Assembly (NCBI GenBank): GCA_003118195.1
Contig: BEXV01000610.1
Location: forward strand, 28,650 to 50,413
Reading direction: 5' to 3'
Length of the DNA stretch: 21,764 bases
Source: Hemicentrotus pulcherrimus
Taxonomy: Eukaryota > Echinodermata > Echinoidea > Camarodonta > Strongylocentrotidae
Shown here in pieces: positions 1 through 11,070 of the stretch. Position 1 is the stretch's first letter; each line of letters starts with the position of its first letter. The notes beneath the pieces were generated by a model. The model was not told the DNA's origin. It was given only the letters and a program-made list of their open reading frames with translations, and did not search any database. Position numbers and translations under genes: made by a program.

Positions 1-218
1 CCCCCCCCCCCCCTCCCCCTTCGTTACATCATTAAGGCATAACGAATATCATTTCTTTACCATGATGCCAATATAAGACAATATCAATAAGCTAACTAAA
101 CATTTTGAACAATATACAAATCACCTGAGGTTTGGGGCTCTGTTTACAGTGGGTAACTTTGCATGCAACGACAAAACTGGATAGACAAAATGAATATCTT
201 ATTCTTTCCTTTGTATAT

Positions 219-224
219 TTTATT
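219..224 (-). promoter_or_regulatory. Candidate polyadenylation signal for the GPCR gene
   Basis: AATAAA on the minus strand about 90 bases after the receptor stop codon. A second AATAAA overlaps the stop itself (315-310) and is less likely to be used. The call rests on the hexamer alone; the DNA is AT-rich, so chance occurrence is possible. Confidence 0.3.
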
Positions 225-310
225 ATATACTTCATGATAAACTTATCTTTCAAAACTTTATACAGTAGACACCTCTATAAGTCTGCTCTTAAGTGCTTCA
301 TCGTTTATGT

Positions 311-1101
311 TTATTGCTTGTTGTTTCCTTTTCCGACCGATGAGACAATCGCACTTGGGTTGGTACCTTCGAAGCTACTGACAGTAGTTGTCAATTTCTT
401 ACTACACACAGCAGCCCGAAGTGCCTTACGGTACTGCTTGCTCTTGAAGGCATATATGAAAGGATTCATACAGCTATTGCAGAAGGCGACTAAGACGGTG
501 AGATGGTAATACCACTGGTCAAAGTCCAGGTTCCATCCACAGTTGTACGCGAAAAAGACGAATTGGTTTGGAGCCCAGCAGATGGCGAAGGTCACTACGA
601 CAATAGCTAGCATCTTCACCACCTTCTTCCTGGCGCTCAAGAGTTCCAGAGCCATCGGTCCAGACTTGCCTTCTCGGGTCTCCTGACGCAGCCTGCGTGC
701 ACTGGCCTGGAGGTTTGACATGATCAACCAATAGGAGATGCCCATGACTGTGATTGGGATGACGTAGATGACGCAAAAGTTGGCCACGCCTACGAAGGTC
801 TGGTAACCAACGTTCGGCCACCTGAGCATACAGGTCCCTCCATCACTGTAGAAGACATACAGCATGTAGCTGTTCATGATGAACCCGAAGACCCAGACAC
901 TGAAGATCATCATACCTGCCTTTCTGGCCGTAAAGATGGCATCGTAATGAAGAGGATGTACGATGCTGAAATATCGCTCCAAGGTCACGCAGGTCAAGTT
1001 GAGTACCGAAGCCGTGAAGGCCGTCCACAGTGGAAACTTGGACAGGAGAAGGCGACAGAGGGTGTTTCCTCCCGCGCCGTCGGGCACAGGGATGTTGATA
1101 C
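311..1101 (-). CDS. Class A GPCR, neuropeptide-receptor-like, last coding exon (TM3 to C terminus), partial
   Basis: This exon encodes 262 residues of a seven-transmembrane receptor; TM1, TM2 and the N terminus lie in exons not found here. It opens after a splice acceptor (TTTCTCTGTCCAG at 1114-1102) in phase 1, giving INIPVPDG. Numbering from the Val at 1087-1085: TM3 has Cys11 and the E-R-Y motif at 37-39 followed by SIVHPL; TM4 has Trp65; the second extracellular loop has Cys86, the likely disulfide partner of Cys11; TM5 has Pro111 and Tyr119; TM6 has FAICWAP at 167-173; TM7 has NSCMNPFIY at 204-212; then helix 8 and Cys228, a possible palmitoylation site. The stretch ARKKVVKML into TM6 resembles tachykinin, galanin and NPY-type receptors, so a plasma-membrane G-protein-coupled peptide receptor is likely. 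Ligand and subfamily cannot be assigned. The frame is intact to TAA at 313-311 and is GC-richer than its flanks. A single-exon start at the GTG at 1087 is unlikely. Confidence 0.93.
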
Positions 1102-1116
1102 CTGGACAGAGAAAGA
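1102..1116 (-). promoter_or_regulatory. Splice acceptor of the GPCR exon
   Basis: Read on the minus strand, a pyrimidine-rich run ends in CTCTGTCCAG and is followed by GTATCAACATCCC. Cutting after this AG leaves two bases of a split codon (phase 1) and joins directly into the open GPCR frame about 15 residues before the TM3 cysteine, that is in the first extracellular loop. The same tract plus downstream codons recurs twice upstream (1255 and 1445), which makes this the nearest and only intact acceptor. Confidence 0.7.
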
Positions 1117-1189
1117 GATGACAGAAAAGAAAAACATCTGTAAAAACTGTTCATGGAGCGTAAGCGAATAATGCAAATAGCTGTGCCAC

Positions 1190-1360
1190 TAATCGCAATC
1201 GCAAATTTGCAAAGTCATAAACCAGAGGACTTTGGGCACCGGGATGTTTAATACCCTGACATAGAAGAGAAACAGAAGAATCTTCTGTAAAAAAAATGCT
1301 GATGAAATATGTATAGGCAAATATTTCGAATCAGCTGTGGAACAATCGCAAGAAGGCTTA
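1190..1360 (-). repeat. Decayed tandem copy (unit 2) of the GPCR intron end and exon start
   Basis: On the minus strand this copy reads ACAGCTGATTCGAAATATTT, then a pyrimidine tract ending TATGTCAG at 1256, then GGTATTAAACATCCCGGTGC. It matches the true acceptor region (GTATCAACATCCCTGTGCCC). An inserted base puts a TAA right after the acceptor in the receptor's phase, so it cannot serve as the exon start. Similarity fades after GTGCCC. Confidence 0.7.
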
Positions 1361-1374
1361 ATTGCCACAGATTT

Positions 1375-1560
1375 AACCTGGATAGGAGCAGACGGCAAAG
1401 CTAGGGTGTCTCTTCTTGCGCAATCGGGCACCGGTGGTTTGATACCTGGACAGAGAAAGAGAAGTTAGAAAAAACAAACACTTTCTGTGAAAACCGTTGA
1501 TAGAATGTAGGCAAATATTCCAAATCAGCTGTGGAAGAAAAAACACCTCAAGAAGGTAAT
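1375..1560 (-). repeat. Tandem copy (unit 3) of the GPCR intron end and exon start
   Basis: The minus strand has CACAGCTGATTTGGAATATT, a pyrimidine tract ending TCTCTGTCCAG at 1446 (identical to the true acceptor over its last 10 bases), then codons for IKPPVPDCARRDTL, which parallel INIPVPDGAGGNTL of the real exon. The frame stays open from 1445 to the TAG at 1191-1189, but the protein diverges after about 15 residues and has no transmembrane segment. A weak donor CAG|GTTAAA lies at 1378/1377; an exon 1445-1378 would be 68 nt and would not keep phase with the GPCR exon. I read it as a pseudo-exon made by local duplication. Confidence 0.7.
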
Positions 1561-1574
1561 CAAGAAATGAAAAG

Positions 1575-1630
1575 TAGGACGAGGCAAATAGGCTGCTGCT
1601 ACGGCAAGACTGAAGCAGAAAGGGGAGATT
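1575..1630 (-). repeat. Possible remnant of a further copy of the intron/exon unit
   Basis: On the minus strand TCTTGCCGTAGCAGCAGCCT followed by ATTTGCC resembles CTTTGCCGTCTGCTCCTATC of unit 3, at the corresponding distance before the conserved CCACAGCTGATT. The acceptor part is not recognisable. The match is short and could be coincidental. Confidence 0.35.
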
Positions 1631-3486
1631 TCACAAACACGAACATAAATCTAAGTACACACTCCGAGGTCCGGTTACTAAGTTATTTCTACTGTGATGG
1701 CAGGGCTAGGAGCACGTAGTCAAGCTTGACTTCGGGTTAGAAAGCTTGGGGAACGTTGAAATGTAAAATTCTGATTCGTAGAAACGGCAGAAAGATGAAT
1801 GATAAAAAATTATACGATCTTATATGATTTTGTATATGCATCGGAGAAGTACGAATCGATCGTACCTATTGATATAAACATCATAAACGATCCCGAGTTT
1901 TAGTCTATTGGCTGTGTTCGCCTATTTCTGATCAACCCGATATCATCTTATTACATATCCAACCCTTACACATAATGAAAAGATCTGATTTCTTTTTAAA
2001 GAAATACATTCCAAGTATTAGATAAGATGCATAGCTATACCAAACAAAGATAACATGATAACTCTATTACAAAACTGCATTTCAATCAATTTATATGAAA
2101 CTCAATAAATAAGAAAAAAACGTAATAACTATGATCATGATTATTTTCACGGAAATTTACGGGGAATACCCACCTCAAGTACAGGCCAGTGTAAACACTG
2201 ATCCAAATTAAACCCATGGTGTGTCTTCAGTCTTCAGTTATTTTCCCTAATTACCAATTGTCATTGGTATTTCGTTTACAAGCTGTTCAGCTCAAACCAG
2301 ATCCAATTACAAAATATTTGTCATATCCATACACAGAGGGAGGAATGCACAACTCATTTTCATAATTTTGCATCACGCACTATTTTGGCGGGTTGTTGGG
2401 TTAAATAATGTGGGATGAGTTTTACAGGAGAAATTTCTGATAAAACGATCGTGAAGACAATTCCAATAGCACTGTGTGGCGCTTTTTAAAGTGTTCAAAC
2501 ATGACAACGGTATCAAACTTAATTTTTTTCAGCCAGTATATTGCCCTCAATATTTCTTGAAAGTCAATCGCCTTTTTTCTAATAGGCCAGAGGGATATGA
2601 CTCCTCAGCCTGGCTCGAAGATATTTAACATGATCCTGCTGATATATTATTCGGATATAGAAGTTTAAGTTTGTGGTGATTCAAACCATGACAAATCCAT
2701 CACACAATACTTGTTGAATACAATCGCTATTCATGAGAGCGCATTGTGATCAATATCAGACGTCTGGGAGAAATATTTTAATCTCGAGCAGGAAAAAAAA
2801 TTGAAACCCTTCATAGAGCTGTCAATGTCACTCGAATCATTTCCATAAAAATCTGTGATCTCCATTAAATTTCATCATGTTCATGGTCTACAAGCTTTGC
2901 TTCTAAAACATGTTCTGGAAAGTATACAATCAAATTTCTTTTGACACACTGTTTGGCACCTTTATTTTCCTTTAGAGCGTGAATTATAAAATCTTGTCAT
3001 GGTGTTCGGACACACCATAAAAATCGATGGATTTTTATATGATATTTATTGGTTTTCACGCGTTTATATTACATTCCGAAGTTATTTTCACCCAGTATGG
3101 GTATTTACAGTACACCTAATCAATAAATTATTGAAGTATTTAATGTGGTGGCATCTACCTGTGACTAGCGGCAAGAATACTGCAAAGAGTCTTATGAAAT
3201 CCTCGTTTTTCTGATTACGTCAATAGGCTTAACTGGTACGGGGTTGCTTAAAATTTGCATTTTAAAAGGTGGTTTGTTATGATCAAGTCGTCGTGGAACT
3301 GGAGACCATGCGTCGTGGATATTATTGAGATCTGAAATAATGACAGACTTCTATCTGATCAAAAGATTTTCGATACGATAAAGCAAATAAGTGATTATAG
3401 AATTGAAATATCATAATTTCAGTGTTTTGATGATTCAACTGTAAATGGAGATGCCATCCGGAGATACCTTTGCGACTTAAGATATT
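1631..3486. other. Gene-free AT-rich stretch; receptor intron or intergenic
   Basis: I see no exon with conserved protein features on either strand. A 71-codon frame at 2999-3214 has no recognisable domain. If the receptor gene extends upstream, this is its intron; I looked for a TM1/TM2-type exon (GN..V and L..AD motifs) and did not find one, although a short exon could escape inspection by eye. Confidence 0.5.
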
Positions 3487-3506
3487 ACCTCTCTCTACCT
3501 CTCCCT

Positions 3507-3546
<40 letters not shown>

Positions 3547-3743
3547 AATCTCTCTCTTTTTCTTTCTCTCAATCTTTGTCTCTCCGTCTCTCTCTCTCTT
3601 TCTTTCTTTCTCTCTCTCTCCCTCCCTCTCTCTCTCATTCCCTCTTTATTTTTGTAAATATTTTTTCTCTCTCTCCTTTTCTTCTCCATCTCTCTTTCCC
3701 ATCTCCTCTCTCCCCCTCTCTCTCTCTCTCTCTCTCTCTGTCT
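3487..3743. repeat. (CT)n-rich polypyrimidine tract
   Basis: About 255 bases of almost pure pyrimidine on the plus strand, mainly CT dinucleotides broken by TTTC, CCCTCC and one AT-rich gap near 3646-3665. Leu/Ser-rich and Arg/Glu-rich frames here are translations of the repeat. Confidence 0.95.
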
Positions 3744-4677
3744 TTGCAAATATTTCAAACTGGTATGACGTGATCAGCACAAGATGCAACTGAATACCTA
3801 AACAAAAGAACACTACACTACTGCAATAGTTCTAACTTATAAAGTAAACGATTTTAATATATTTGTTATAACTCAGTGGGAAAGTACCGTTTTTTGGTCG
3901 AAAAAGAATGACGATAATAATAATAAGTAGTAAATAAGTACACCAAAGCGTTAAACAAAAATCTTAAAACTTGCAAAGTTTTATTTGCACGCCTGCTTAA
4001 CATTACTGTTATTGATAAACATGCGAATATCAGTATCCCGGTATACATAATTGATTTTATGCACCATGAATGCGTGTTGCACAGTGAAAGTTGAACGGTT
4101 CAAGAACATAGGGAAAAAATCGACAAAATTCAAATCATCTCATCTATGGGCTACATAAAACATCACTGTCTTTATTTTAGCACCATGGTCACTTTGTGAT
4201 GTAAAACGGCATTGGGACATGTTGGTACGATCAATTCTTGATGGAAATTTTTCCAAACGTGATATTGATTACGTTTTGTAGAAACAACATCGTGGACTCG
4301 TGGTCTATGGTTATAATGACATGATGGCTTCCTAGCATCGCAAGAGTAATTATTGATAGCTTTATCTTTTTATTAGAATCGGGTCATGGAACCAAGGGTG
4401 TGGCCCTGTAAAGGTGTAATTTTATTGAGCAGCTGCTGAGTTTTAAAAAGGACATGGTCATCATCATCGGAAAAATCAATCAACTGGCGGGGGCGGCCCC
4501 GATCCCTAAAACACAGGTAAAATGACATTCTAGAACAATATCAGAAGCGTTGGAGCAGGGATTGAGGGGCGCTGGTGTCAGAAGGGAGTGGGGGGGGGGG
4601 TGGCTTTACCGGTTTTACTAAAGAACAATGCCATTAAGTGATAAGAGAGTGTGCTGTGATTGGAGACGGTCGTATCA

Positions 4678-4678
<1 letters not shown>
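3744..4678. other. Gene-free stretch with a G11 run
   Basis: No gene features seen. It contains a short ATA run (about 3914-3926) and an 11-base G run at 4590-4600 beside other G-rich words, which may fold as a quadruplex. Confidence 0.5.
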
Positions 4679-4679
<1 letters not shown>

Positions 4680-4714
<35 letters not shown>

Positions 4715-4732
4715 CTCTCTCTTTCTCTCCCT
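4680..4732. repeat. (CT)n microsatellite
   Basis: About 50 bases of CT/TTTCTC repeats on the plus strand, ending at CCCTGCCCC. Confidence 0.9.
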
Positions 4733-6375
4733 GCCCCTTACTGATTGATATATACGTTTCTCTTCATCAATTTCTTCCTAAAGAAGCCCACATTAATTTG
4801 TTTCGCAAAAACGATAATAATGAAGATGATATGATGTGTTTACTATTGTAATTAGATTAGGAGCACGTCATGCATCCTCCCACGTAGCTAGGCCTCTGTA
4901 TAGACTAGGGTCTCTTTTTTATCCAGAACATCCATCAGATGGAATTAAGTAAAGTAAAATATAATTATCGAACAAATTGTAATCACGTACATTCCAAACA
5001 TTATTCTGTTAAGGACGGCCCCTCGTGGAAATAAAAGTGATATTGGATGAAAGCACGACAGACAGGTTTCTATAGATTAATTGTAATTATAGCAAATATA
5101 TTTACTCTCTTTCAATCCAAGGGCAAATTTAGACATAGATTGTACTATATGCCATATAAGAAAATAAAGAATATTGGTGCCTTGTACATGTACCTTGTGC
5201 CAACCGGGGTACAAGCCAACGAAGGTATAGACCGAAGCAGGAGCTTAAATAGAATTAAGATATTTAAGAAAAGGAAATACAAGTTTTAGATTTATTTTGA
5301 TATTTTTGATTGTATAATAGTAAGGATCCAATCTACCTTGGAAAGATCAACCTAGGCCTTGTACGTCACTTTTTGGAAATGCGCGAAAATTTCAGTGACA
5401 TCCGAACATGATTTTTATGGGACATAGTATTACAATAGGGCATTGAAATTGCCCTTGGATTGATTTTTCGAAAGTATTTGCGATAATGTTTATTGTTAAG
5501 AAGTAAATAAAGGATAAAGATATATCTCACTCCTTTATTTACATATTCAGAATCTCAAAATAATTTTCCGTGATATCTGATGAGGGTTGAACTGTTTGTA
5601 CTTGTATATCAAGGTGCAACAAACAGGAAGACCAAACAATCCTAACCAACTGGCACTGATAAATATCCACTAGAAACAGTATTAGGGGCGACCAGGTAAA
5701 GCTTCAACCTCGTGGGAAATAACCCAAAGAGAAGTGGTATGTGATCGCGAACCGTTTAATCAAATTACACCATAATTATAGGGATGCGGCAGGAATGCGG
5801 GCGATCTTGGTTAGATGTGGACTTCCAGGTGAATAAATGGGCCACGTGTTCCTTTCTAATGGCGTATCCATATTAAGTGAGAACCGTGCCCAAAGGTCAT
5901 AACGTCGATTTGAATAGATGGGACTGCATTAATTACTCGGTGCAATATATCAGTCACTTATTGTCCATTAGACGGAAAGTAGAAGCATTTCGTATGCGAT
6001 CAATTTAGCATCGGTAAAAGGTTAGGGTATATGGATCAATCCCACTGATAAATGTCCATCGTTTTATTTCCTTGGTTGATTGCATTTTTCCTTCTCAATA
6101 GCGTGTATTTACGCCGGTTTCCGGCAAGAAGGCCTTAATTTATTGTGTTCATTAAATTGCATTATTAAACGGCTTTCTTGAAGGCAGCCGAAGAATGTCT
6201 ATATAGTTCCTTCTCCAGGATAACAAATTAGGAAATTATTTGCAAGTCACCCTGGTAGGCTAAACGATAACTCAATGGAAAAATTTGATTTATTTTCTAA
6301 TTTTGACAGCAATTTGAGATCGAAATAAATTGGCTATTTCAATTCGAGGCCAAACCGGTTTACCCGGCTTAAATT
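4733..6375. other. Gene-free stretch
   Basis: No coding or RNA gene seen. An 80-codon frame at 5047-5289 lacks any recognisable motif. A small perfect stem GCCGG-TTT-CCGGC occurs near 6113-6126. The words ACTGATAAATATCCAC (about 5655) and ACTGATAAATGTCCAT (about 6044) are similar but isolated. Confidence 0.5.
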
Positions 6376-6641
6376 GTGTGGTGGTCGAGTGAATAATTAT
6401 GTCACCGGACTGTGGATCACAAAGTCTGCGGTTCAAGTCCCGTCACGGCACCAATGTCCTTTGGCGATTGGCTGGAATATGCTCCCCAGTGAGTGGAGAA
6501 TGTGCAAAAATTGTTTGTGGTTAAGCATGAATCCGATGACCGGGGTAATAATATAAATATAATATCTGTAAGGCGCATTGAAAGGGGCTTCGGTCCTAAA
6601 ATGCGCTATATAAGGACGAACTATTATTATTGTTATCATTG
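6376..6641 (+). mobile_element. tRNA-derived SINE with an ATGCGCTATATAAGG-type tail (copy 1)
   Basis: A tRNA-like head carries an A-box-like TGGTCGAGTG (6382-6391) and a B box GGTTCAAGTCC (6430-6440), the internal RNA polymerase III promoter elements, followed by CACGGCACCAATGTCCTTTG. The tail forms an inverted repeat GCGCATT (6573-6579) / AATGCGC (6599-6605), then CTATATAAGGACGAACTATT and ATT repeats. I recall similar tails from LINE-mobilised SINEs of marine animals; not searched. The head matches the 11.1-kb copy, but the tail does not. The tRNA stems have decayed, so it is not a working tRNA gene. Confidence 0.8.
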
Positions 6642-8433
6642 TAGAGGTCTAGCTAGCACTAATTGTACTACATTAATCTTAAAACAAAGAATGACTATTA
6701 GGAGTATTGATGCTTTGAAATTTGACCCCAAAAATATAAAATAATGAGATATCTTAAACCTAGGGGGAATGCACATGGGGGAACATAATTTATATTAGTC
6801 CATTAGCTCTTCGCTAGTTTGCAATTTAACTAATGAACAAACCTAATTTTCAATCAATCTGATGATTCGACATTCTTTGTATATTCTAGAGTGTGTATCA
6901 TAAGGTTGATAATGGAGTATAAAATTCTTTATACAAAAAAGTTTAAACTGTAAACGTGTGACCCTTTATAAAATACTGCTGTTGACATTTATCTTGTAAG
7001 TCACAACATAGCTCCAATACATTTTCACAGCAGAGAAACAAAAAGTATTCGGGCTGGCTGGCCTCCGTCTAAAAAGAGTTGAGATTGATCAAAATTGATT
7101 ATATTTCCTTTCCTTTGACAAAACTCCGTACACGTTGTGAGGTTTGCTCGATATGCTTCATTACTAAAGTCAGGTGATTAAATATGAGATAATTAATTGG
7201 CCCAGGGAATTCCCCTACACCAACAAGTCACGTTGATTTCCTGACATATTATATAGCAGACTCCTTGATACTAGCTGCAATGTTTGCTTGATAATTACAG
7301 TTCGGATGGTTGAAAAGAGTAATTATCCTTTAGACAAGGTCTTTCAAAATTAGTCATAGTGGATTTTGTCGAGCCGATGAGATCAATTACTGAGACAAAG
7401 ATTGGGTGAAATCAACAAAGTTATAAGTAGGATAAAATTATATCTGCATAATATAAGAATAAGAGTTTCAAATAATGAATAAGAAAGAAATGTTTGGTTT
7501 GGGACGGACATATTATGTAGAGAGATAGGAAACAAATTATGTCGGTGCATAAAGGAGGACAGGATAAATGTTTTTTTTTTAATCACGCACGGAATAATTG
7601 GTAATCTTGAGTGCAGTAAAAGCAAATTGCACGGTTACCATCTTCTGCAAATATAATCTAATTTTGAGCCGGTGAGAAGAATAATTCCTTGACACCACAT
7701 CGGTTGTTTCCTGGCGACTGATAAGCCTGGATGAAACCAAATAAAACGAGCATCGATCAATGTTCAGATATATTAACATGTTCTCTTGTGGGTCTTTGGA
7801 GAGCGACTCTATCTGAGGAAACGGCTAGGAAGAGTAACAGGGGTAAACAGAATTCTAGTATATTGGTTCCCTACGGGAGATCCAAATCATACCGTTGCAT
7901 TTTTGTCTTTGAGATTTCCTTTTCTAGATTTGACTATTTTTTTTTATATGAAAAATATATCCACCACTGGAAATATATGCTCATTACAATTGTATGTTAG
8001 TAGTCTAATCTAGTATAGTCTAATTATTCCAAAGTTTCGGTCATGAGAATGGTTTCAATATCATTATTCAAACAAACCACGATCAACGAACTTTTCCAGT
8101 TCGTTTGCCTGTCATGTTTTTATGACCTATCCAACAATAATTCTTAGTTCGTCAAATGCAATTCCTGGTGATTGAGGTAATAATTCAGTGGCCACTTCCA
8201 AGGTCAAGAGTGAGCAACAAGCGAGAGTTGTTGATTCAACTCCTTCAGAGTCAAATATTTGCTTCAGTGAGCTAACATAGAAAGAGTGTTCTAATCGATG
8301 AGCAGGGTGAGAATTGCAAGTTTGGTGCGATTTGTGAAAAAATGGTGATGACGAAACTGTGTCAGAGATGCATGGCATATCAGTCACTCATTCATAAACA
8401 GTCTCTATATGGGGGTTTCTGTTTGGAGCTTAT
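6642..8433. other. Gene-free stretch
   Basis: No supported gene. An 86-codon minus-strand frame (8387-8127) has a fairly protein-like composition but no recognisable domain and no clear splice context. The rest is AT-rich unique-looking DNA. Confidence 0.5.
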
Positions 8434-8641
8434 AATGGTGATGATGATGGTGGTGATGGTGGTGGTGGTGGTGGTGGTGGTGAAGGTGGTGGGGATGATG
8501 ATGTCGGTGATGAAAACAATGATGGTAATGATAAAGATGATAATGATGATGATGATGATGGTGATCATAATAATGATAAAGATAATGATGATTATGATGA
8601 TGATGGTGGTGGTGGTGGTGATGATGAAGATGATGATAATT
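8434..8641. repeat. (GAT/GGT)n trinucleotide microsatellite
   Basis: About 200 bases of GATGAT, GGTGGT and AATGAT units on the plus strand. The His-, Ile/Thr- and Met/Val-rich frames through it are translations of the repeat. Confidence 0.95.
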
Positions 8642-9066
8642 GAAAGCAAGCTTTTGTGCATTTTTTTTATCCCTGATTTTACGCGGTAAAGAAGATGCAA
8701 TACCTTTCATTTCAAGACATGCAATACATGTCTATACATCGCTCCTGGAATTCTAGTTTGTCAAAATTATACTGAACGCATTTCCTTTAATTAAGGCACT
8801 AGCAAAGCTCTTACGATGTAATAAACATAAAATATACAATTAAACAAAATTTTGTATTTCTGTATGCTATGAAATTGCGCTCACCCAGGTCTGAATAGAA
8901 AAGAAAAATTTTCGTGTCCAAGATGAAGCGGTATTGTGGAAGGCAATTAGGCCGTGCTGGTCAAAGATACGGTGGTCGAAACCTTTATAGGCCTAGTTCC
9001 AATGGACGACGAGAGAGAATGAATAGGAGTAGGCGACAATGGCATTGTAGAGGTATATTGGTAATG
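8642..9066. other. Gene-free stretch between two microsatellites
   Basis: AT-rich, with no coding or repeat signal recognised. Confidence 0.5.
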
Positions 9067-9418
9067 TAAGAGAGAGAGAGAGAGAGAGAGAGGGGGAAGG
9101 GTAGAAGATAGAGGAACTGCGGATAAATTTGAAAACAAGAGAGGGGTAAGTCGGGAAAGAGACGGGTGAGATAAGCCGAAAGTGATGGATAGAAACGAAG
9201 AAAGAACAAGAGAAAAAAATAGGGAAATTGCGAATGATTAAGAATGAATGTACAAATATACAAAAAGGGAACAGAAAAAGAGGTGAGAGAAAGAAATGGA
9301 TATGTTGAGAAAAGGAGAGAGAAGGGGGAGAACAAAAAGAAATAAATGGAGATGACGAGAAAGGAAGAGAGAGAGAGAGAAGAAAACAAGAGTGTATGTG
9401 TGTGTGTTTGTGTGTGTA
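9067..9418. repeat. (GA)n microsatellite with degenerate purine-rich extension and a (GT)n end
   Basis: A clean GA run at 9069-9092 is followed by about 300 bases of imperfect purine-rich sequence, another GA run near 9365-9380, and a TG run at 9392-9418. The Ser/Leu/Phe-rich minus-strand frames come from this tract. Confidence 0.9.
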
Positions 9419-9510
9419 ATTGATGGCGAGACTAAAGTGTGACGGAACGATGGACAGAGATGGAAAGAGAGGAAAATAACTATGACACAATTGTAAATAA
9501 TTAAGATCGA

Positions 9511-9543
9511 AGAAACCCTCTTCTAGAAAGGGCGAGGGTTTCT
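9511..9543. repeat. Perfect 10-bp inverted repeat (hairpin)
   Basis: AGAAACCCTC (9511-9520) and GAGGGTTTCT (9534-9543) are exact reverse complements around a 13-base loop. It is not tied to any gene I can see. Confidence 0.75.
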
Positions 9544-11070
9544 ATAGTAAATGGTTTTATTTCTCGATGAGCGACTACCAATCGATGAGGGGAGATTTAA
9601 AGGTACCTGTAGTATGATTTACTTGCATGATTTATTCGCAGATAATATTCTGAGCAACCAAATAAAATCTAATAAAATTTGTTATATAATATATGATTTC
9701 CCGGCCAAATTCGCATTTACTTTGCATTTAAGTTAGCGGAGATCGGCTTTGCTATGCCAATTATCATTCAATTTTCCAGTTTTTGTATTTAATTTAGGAT
9801 TTGGGTCGAAGGGTTTTATAGATCTGTCATTCATTTTAGAAACTGCTCAACTAGCCTTCAAATTAATATTCACTTGACGAAGCGTAATTTTTATCATTCA
9901 AATTAACACCTGTCATTCGTATTCGTAATATTTTTGTTCAAGATAGGGATGTTAGGGGGAAGAATTGCAACAAACATTTACAGTTTTTAAATAATGCAGT
10001 TAAAATGCATGATTTGCCATTGGGTTCTAAGCTGTTATTCCATTTTTTTATTTTCAGGACAATGCAGATGGGTTCAGTCAGACATAAAGTAAAGAAGGGG
10101 CGAAATCAAGGGAAATGGCATTTCTGCACGGACATGTTCATATACCCGGGAAAGGTGGGGGTACCCTCAATCGCCCCTTTTTACTACAGACTCGGAATGT
10201 TACACAAGTAATTCACATCGTCTCTTATACCCAGCACACCCCTCTGTTTTTCTTAAAGAGTTTCATAGTTTACTTGCCCGCCAGCAGATCGATGGCTAAA
10301 GACATGGCTAAATAATGAATCATGTTCAAATTGTTGACTCTAGTCCCTATCTAGTCACAATATTGTACCCTTCTTCCATAATGAAATTATGATGAAATTA
10401 TGATAAATTTATGATAAATTTACGATGAAACATAAGACAAACAACTTCCTTACATTATAATTTACAAATATACTGAGACCATCAGGTCCGTAGATGCAAT
10501 TGGGTTTTTTCTTCTTCTTAACAATCAAACTTAAATGCTGATGAATATCTGATAAATCTCATAAGTATAAGTTTATAAATGCAAGAAAATGAAATATGAT
10601 GAAATACACATGAAAAAACGATCTTGAAAGAAAAAGAATGAGCTATAAATAGTGGGTTATAAACGAGAAATGTATATTGACCATCAATCTAAGTGCACAA
10701 ATTGCTAATTTAAATGCTACAAATGAATTAGAATGCTAAAAGTACACAGTCGCGTTGTCAGAAAATCGTGTTGCGCCAAATCGAAAGACCAAATAGCGAA
10801 AGAAGCACATTGTTCATTAATTTGAATGAAACATACGTAGATTCTAACGAAAATTCCATAGATTTGAAAACTAGAAAAGGGAATATAAACCCGAGATATA
10901 CCTGACTGCACTAAAACCGTCGAATTTGAACGCAAGATAAACTAATTTGAATGACAAACTCGCGATTTTGGCCGGGAAATCCTATACTTTCTTATAATCG
11001 TACTTAATGGTAAGGGACATGCTTACAGATCGCATTTTTGTTTGCATAAAGAAATAAATCTAATGGATAC
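9544..11070. other. Gene-free AT-rich stretch
   Basis: Short frames here (for example 10005-10211) have no recognisable motif, although TTTTTTTATTTTCAGGA at about 10043-10059 resembles a splice acceptor. The only structured item is an 11-base tandem repeat at 10381-10430. Confidence 0.5.
10381..10430 (+). repeat. Short tandem repeat, period 11
   Basis: Successive 11-mers of the form ATGATGAAATT / ATGATAAATTT / ATGATAAATTT / ACGATGAAACA, about four imperfect copies. Confidence 0.7.

Noticed and set aside
132..509. Plus-strand 125-codon frame
   Set aside because: It overlaps the 3' part of the GPCR exon antisense, begins at TTG and has no domain; a shadow of the receptor frame and its flank.
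1189..1445. Alternative first exon of the receptor from the upstream acceptor
   Set aside because: Only about 15 residues match the receptor; the rest is repeat-derived with no transmembrane segment, and the frame ends at TAG before reaching the true exon.
3470..3793. Long Ser/Leu-rich and Arg/Glu-rich frames
   Set aside because: Translations of the CT microsatellite in each frame.
8342..8710. His-rich, Ile/Thr-rich and Met/Val-rich proteins
   Set aside because: All three are readings of the GAT/GGT repeat; no flanking coding signal.
8985..9490. 165- and 134-codon minus-strand Ser/Leu/Phe-rich frames resembling membrane proteins
   Set aside because: The hydrophobic look comes from the degenerate GA tract read in reverse; no conserved motif.
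9511..9543. Rho-independent terminator
   Set aside because: The DNA is clearly eukaryotic (spliced GPCR, SINEs) and there is no T-run after the hairpin.
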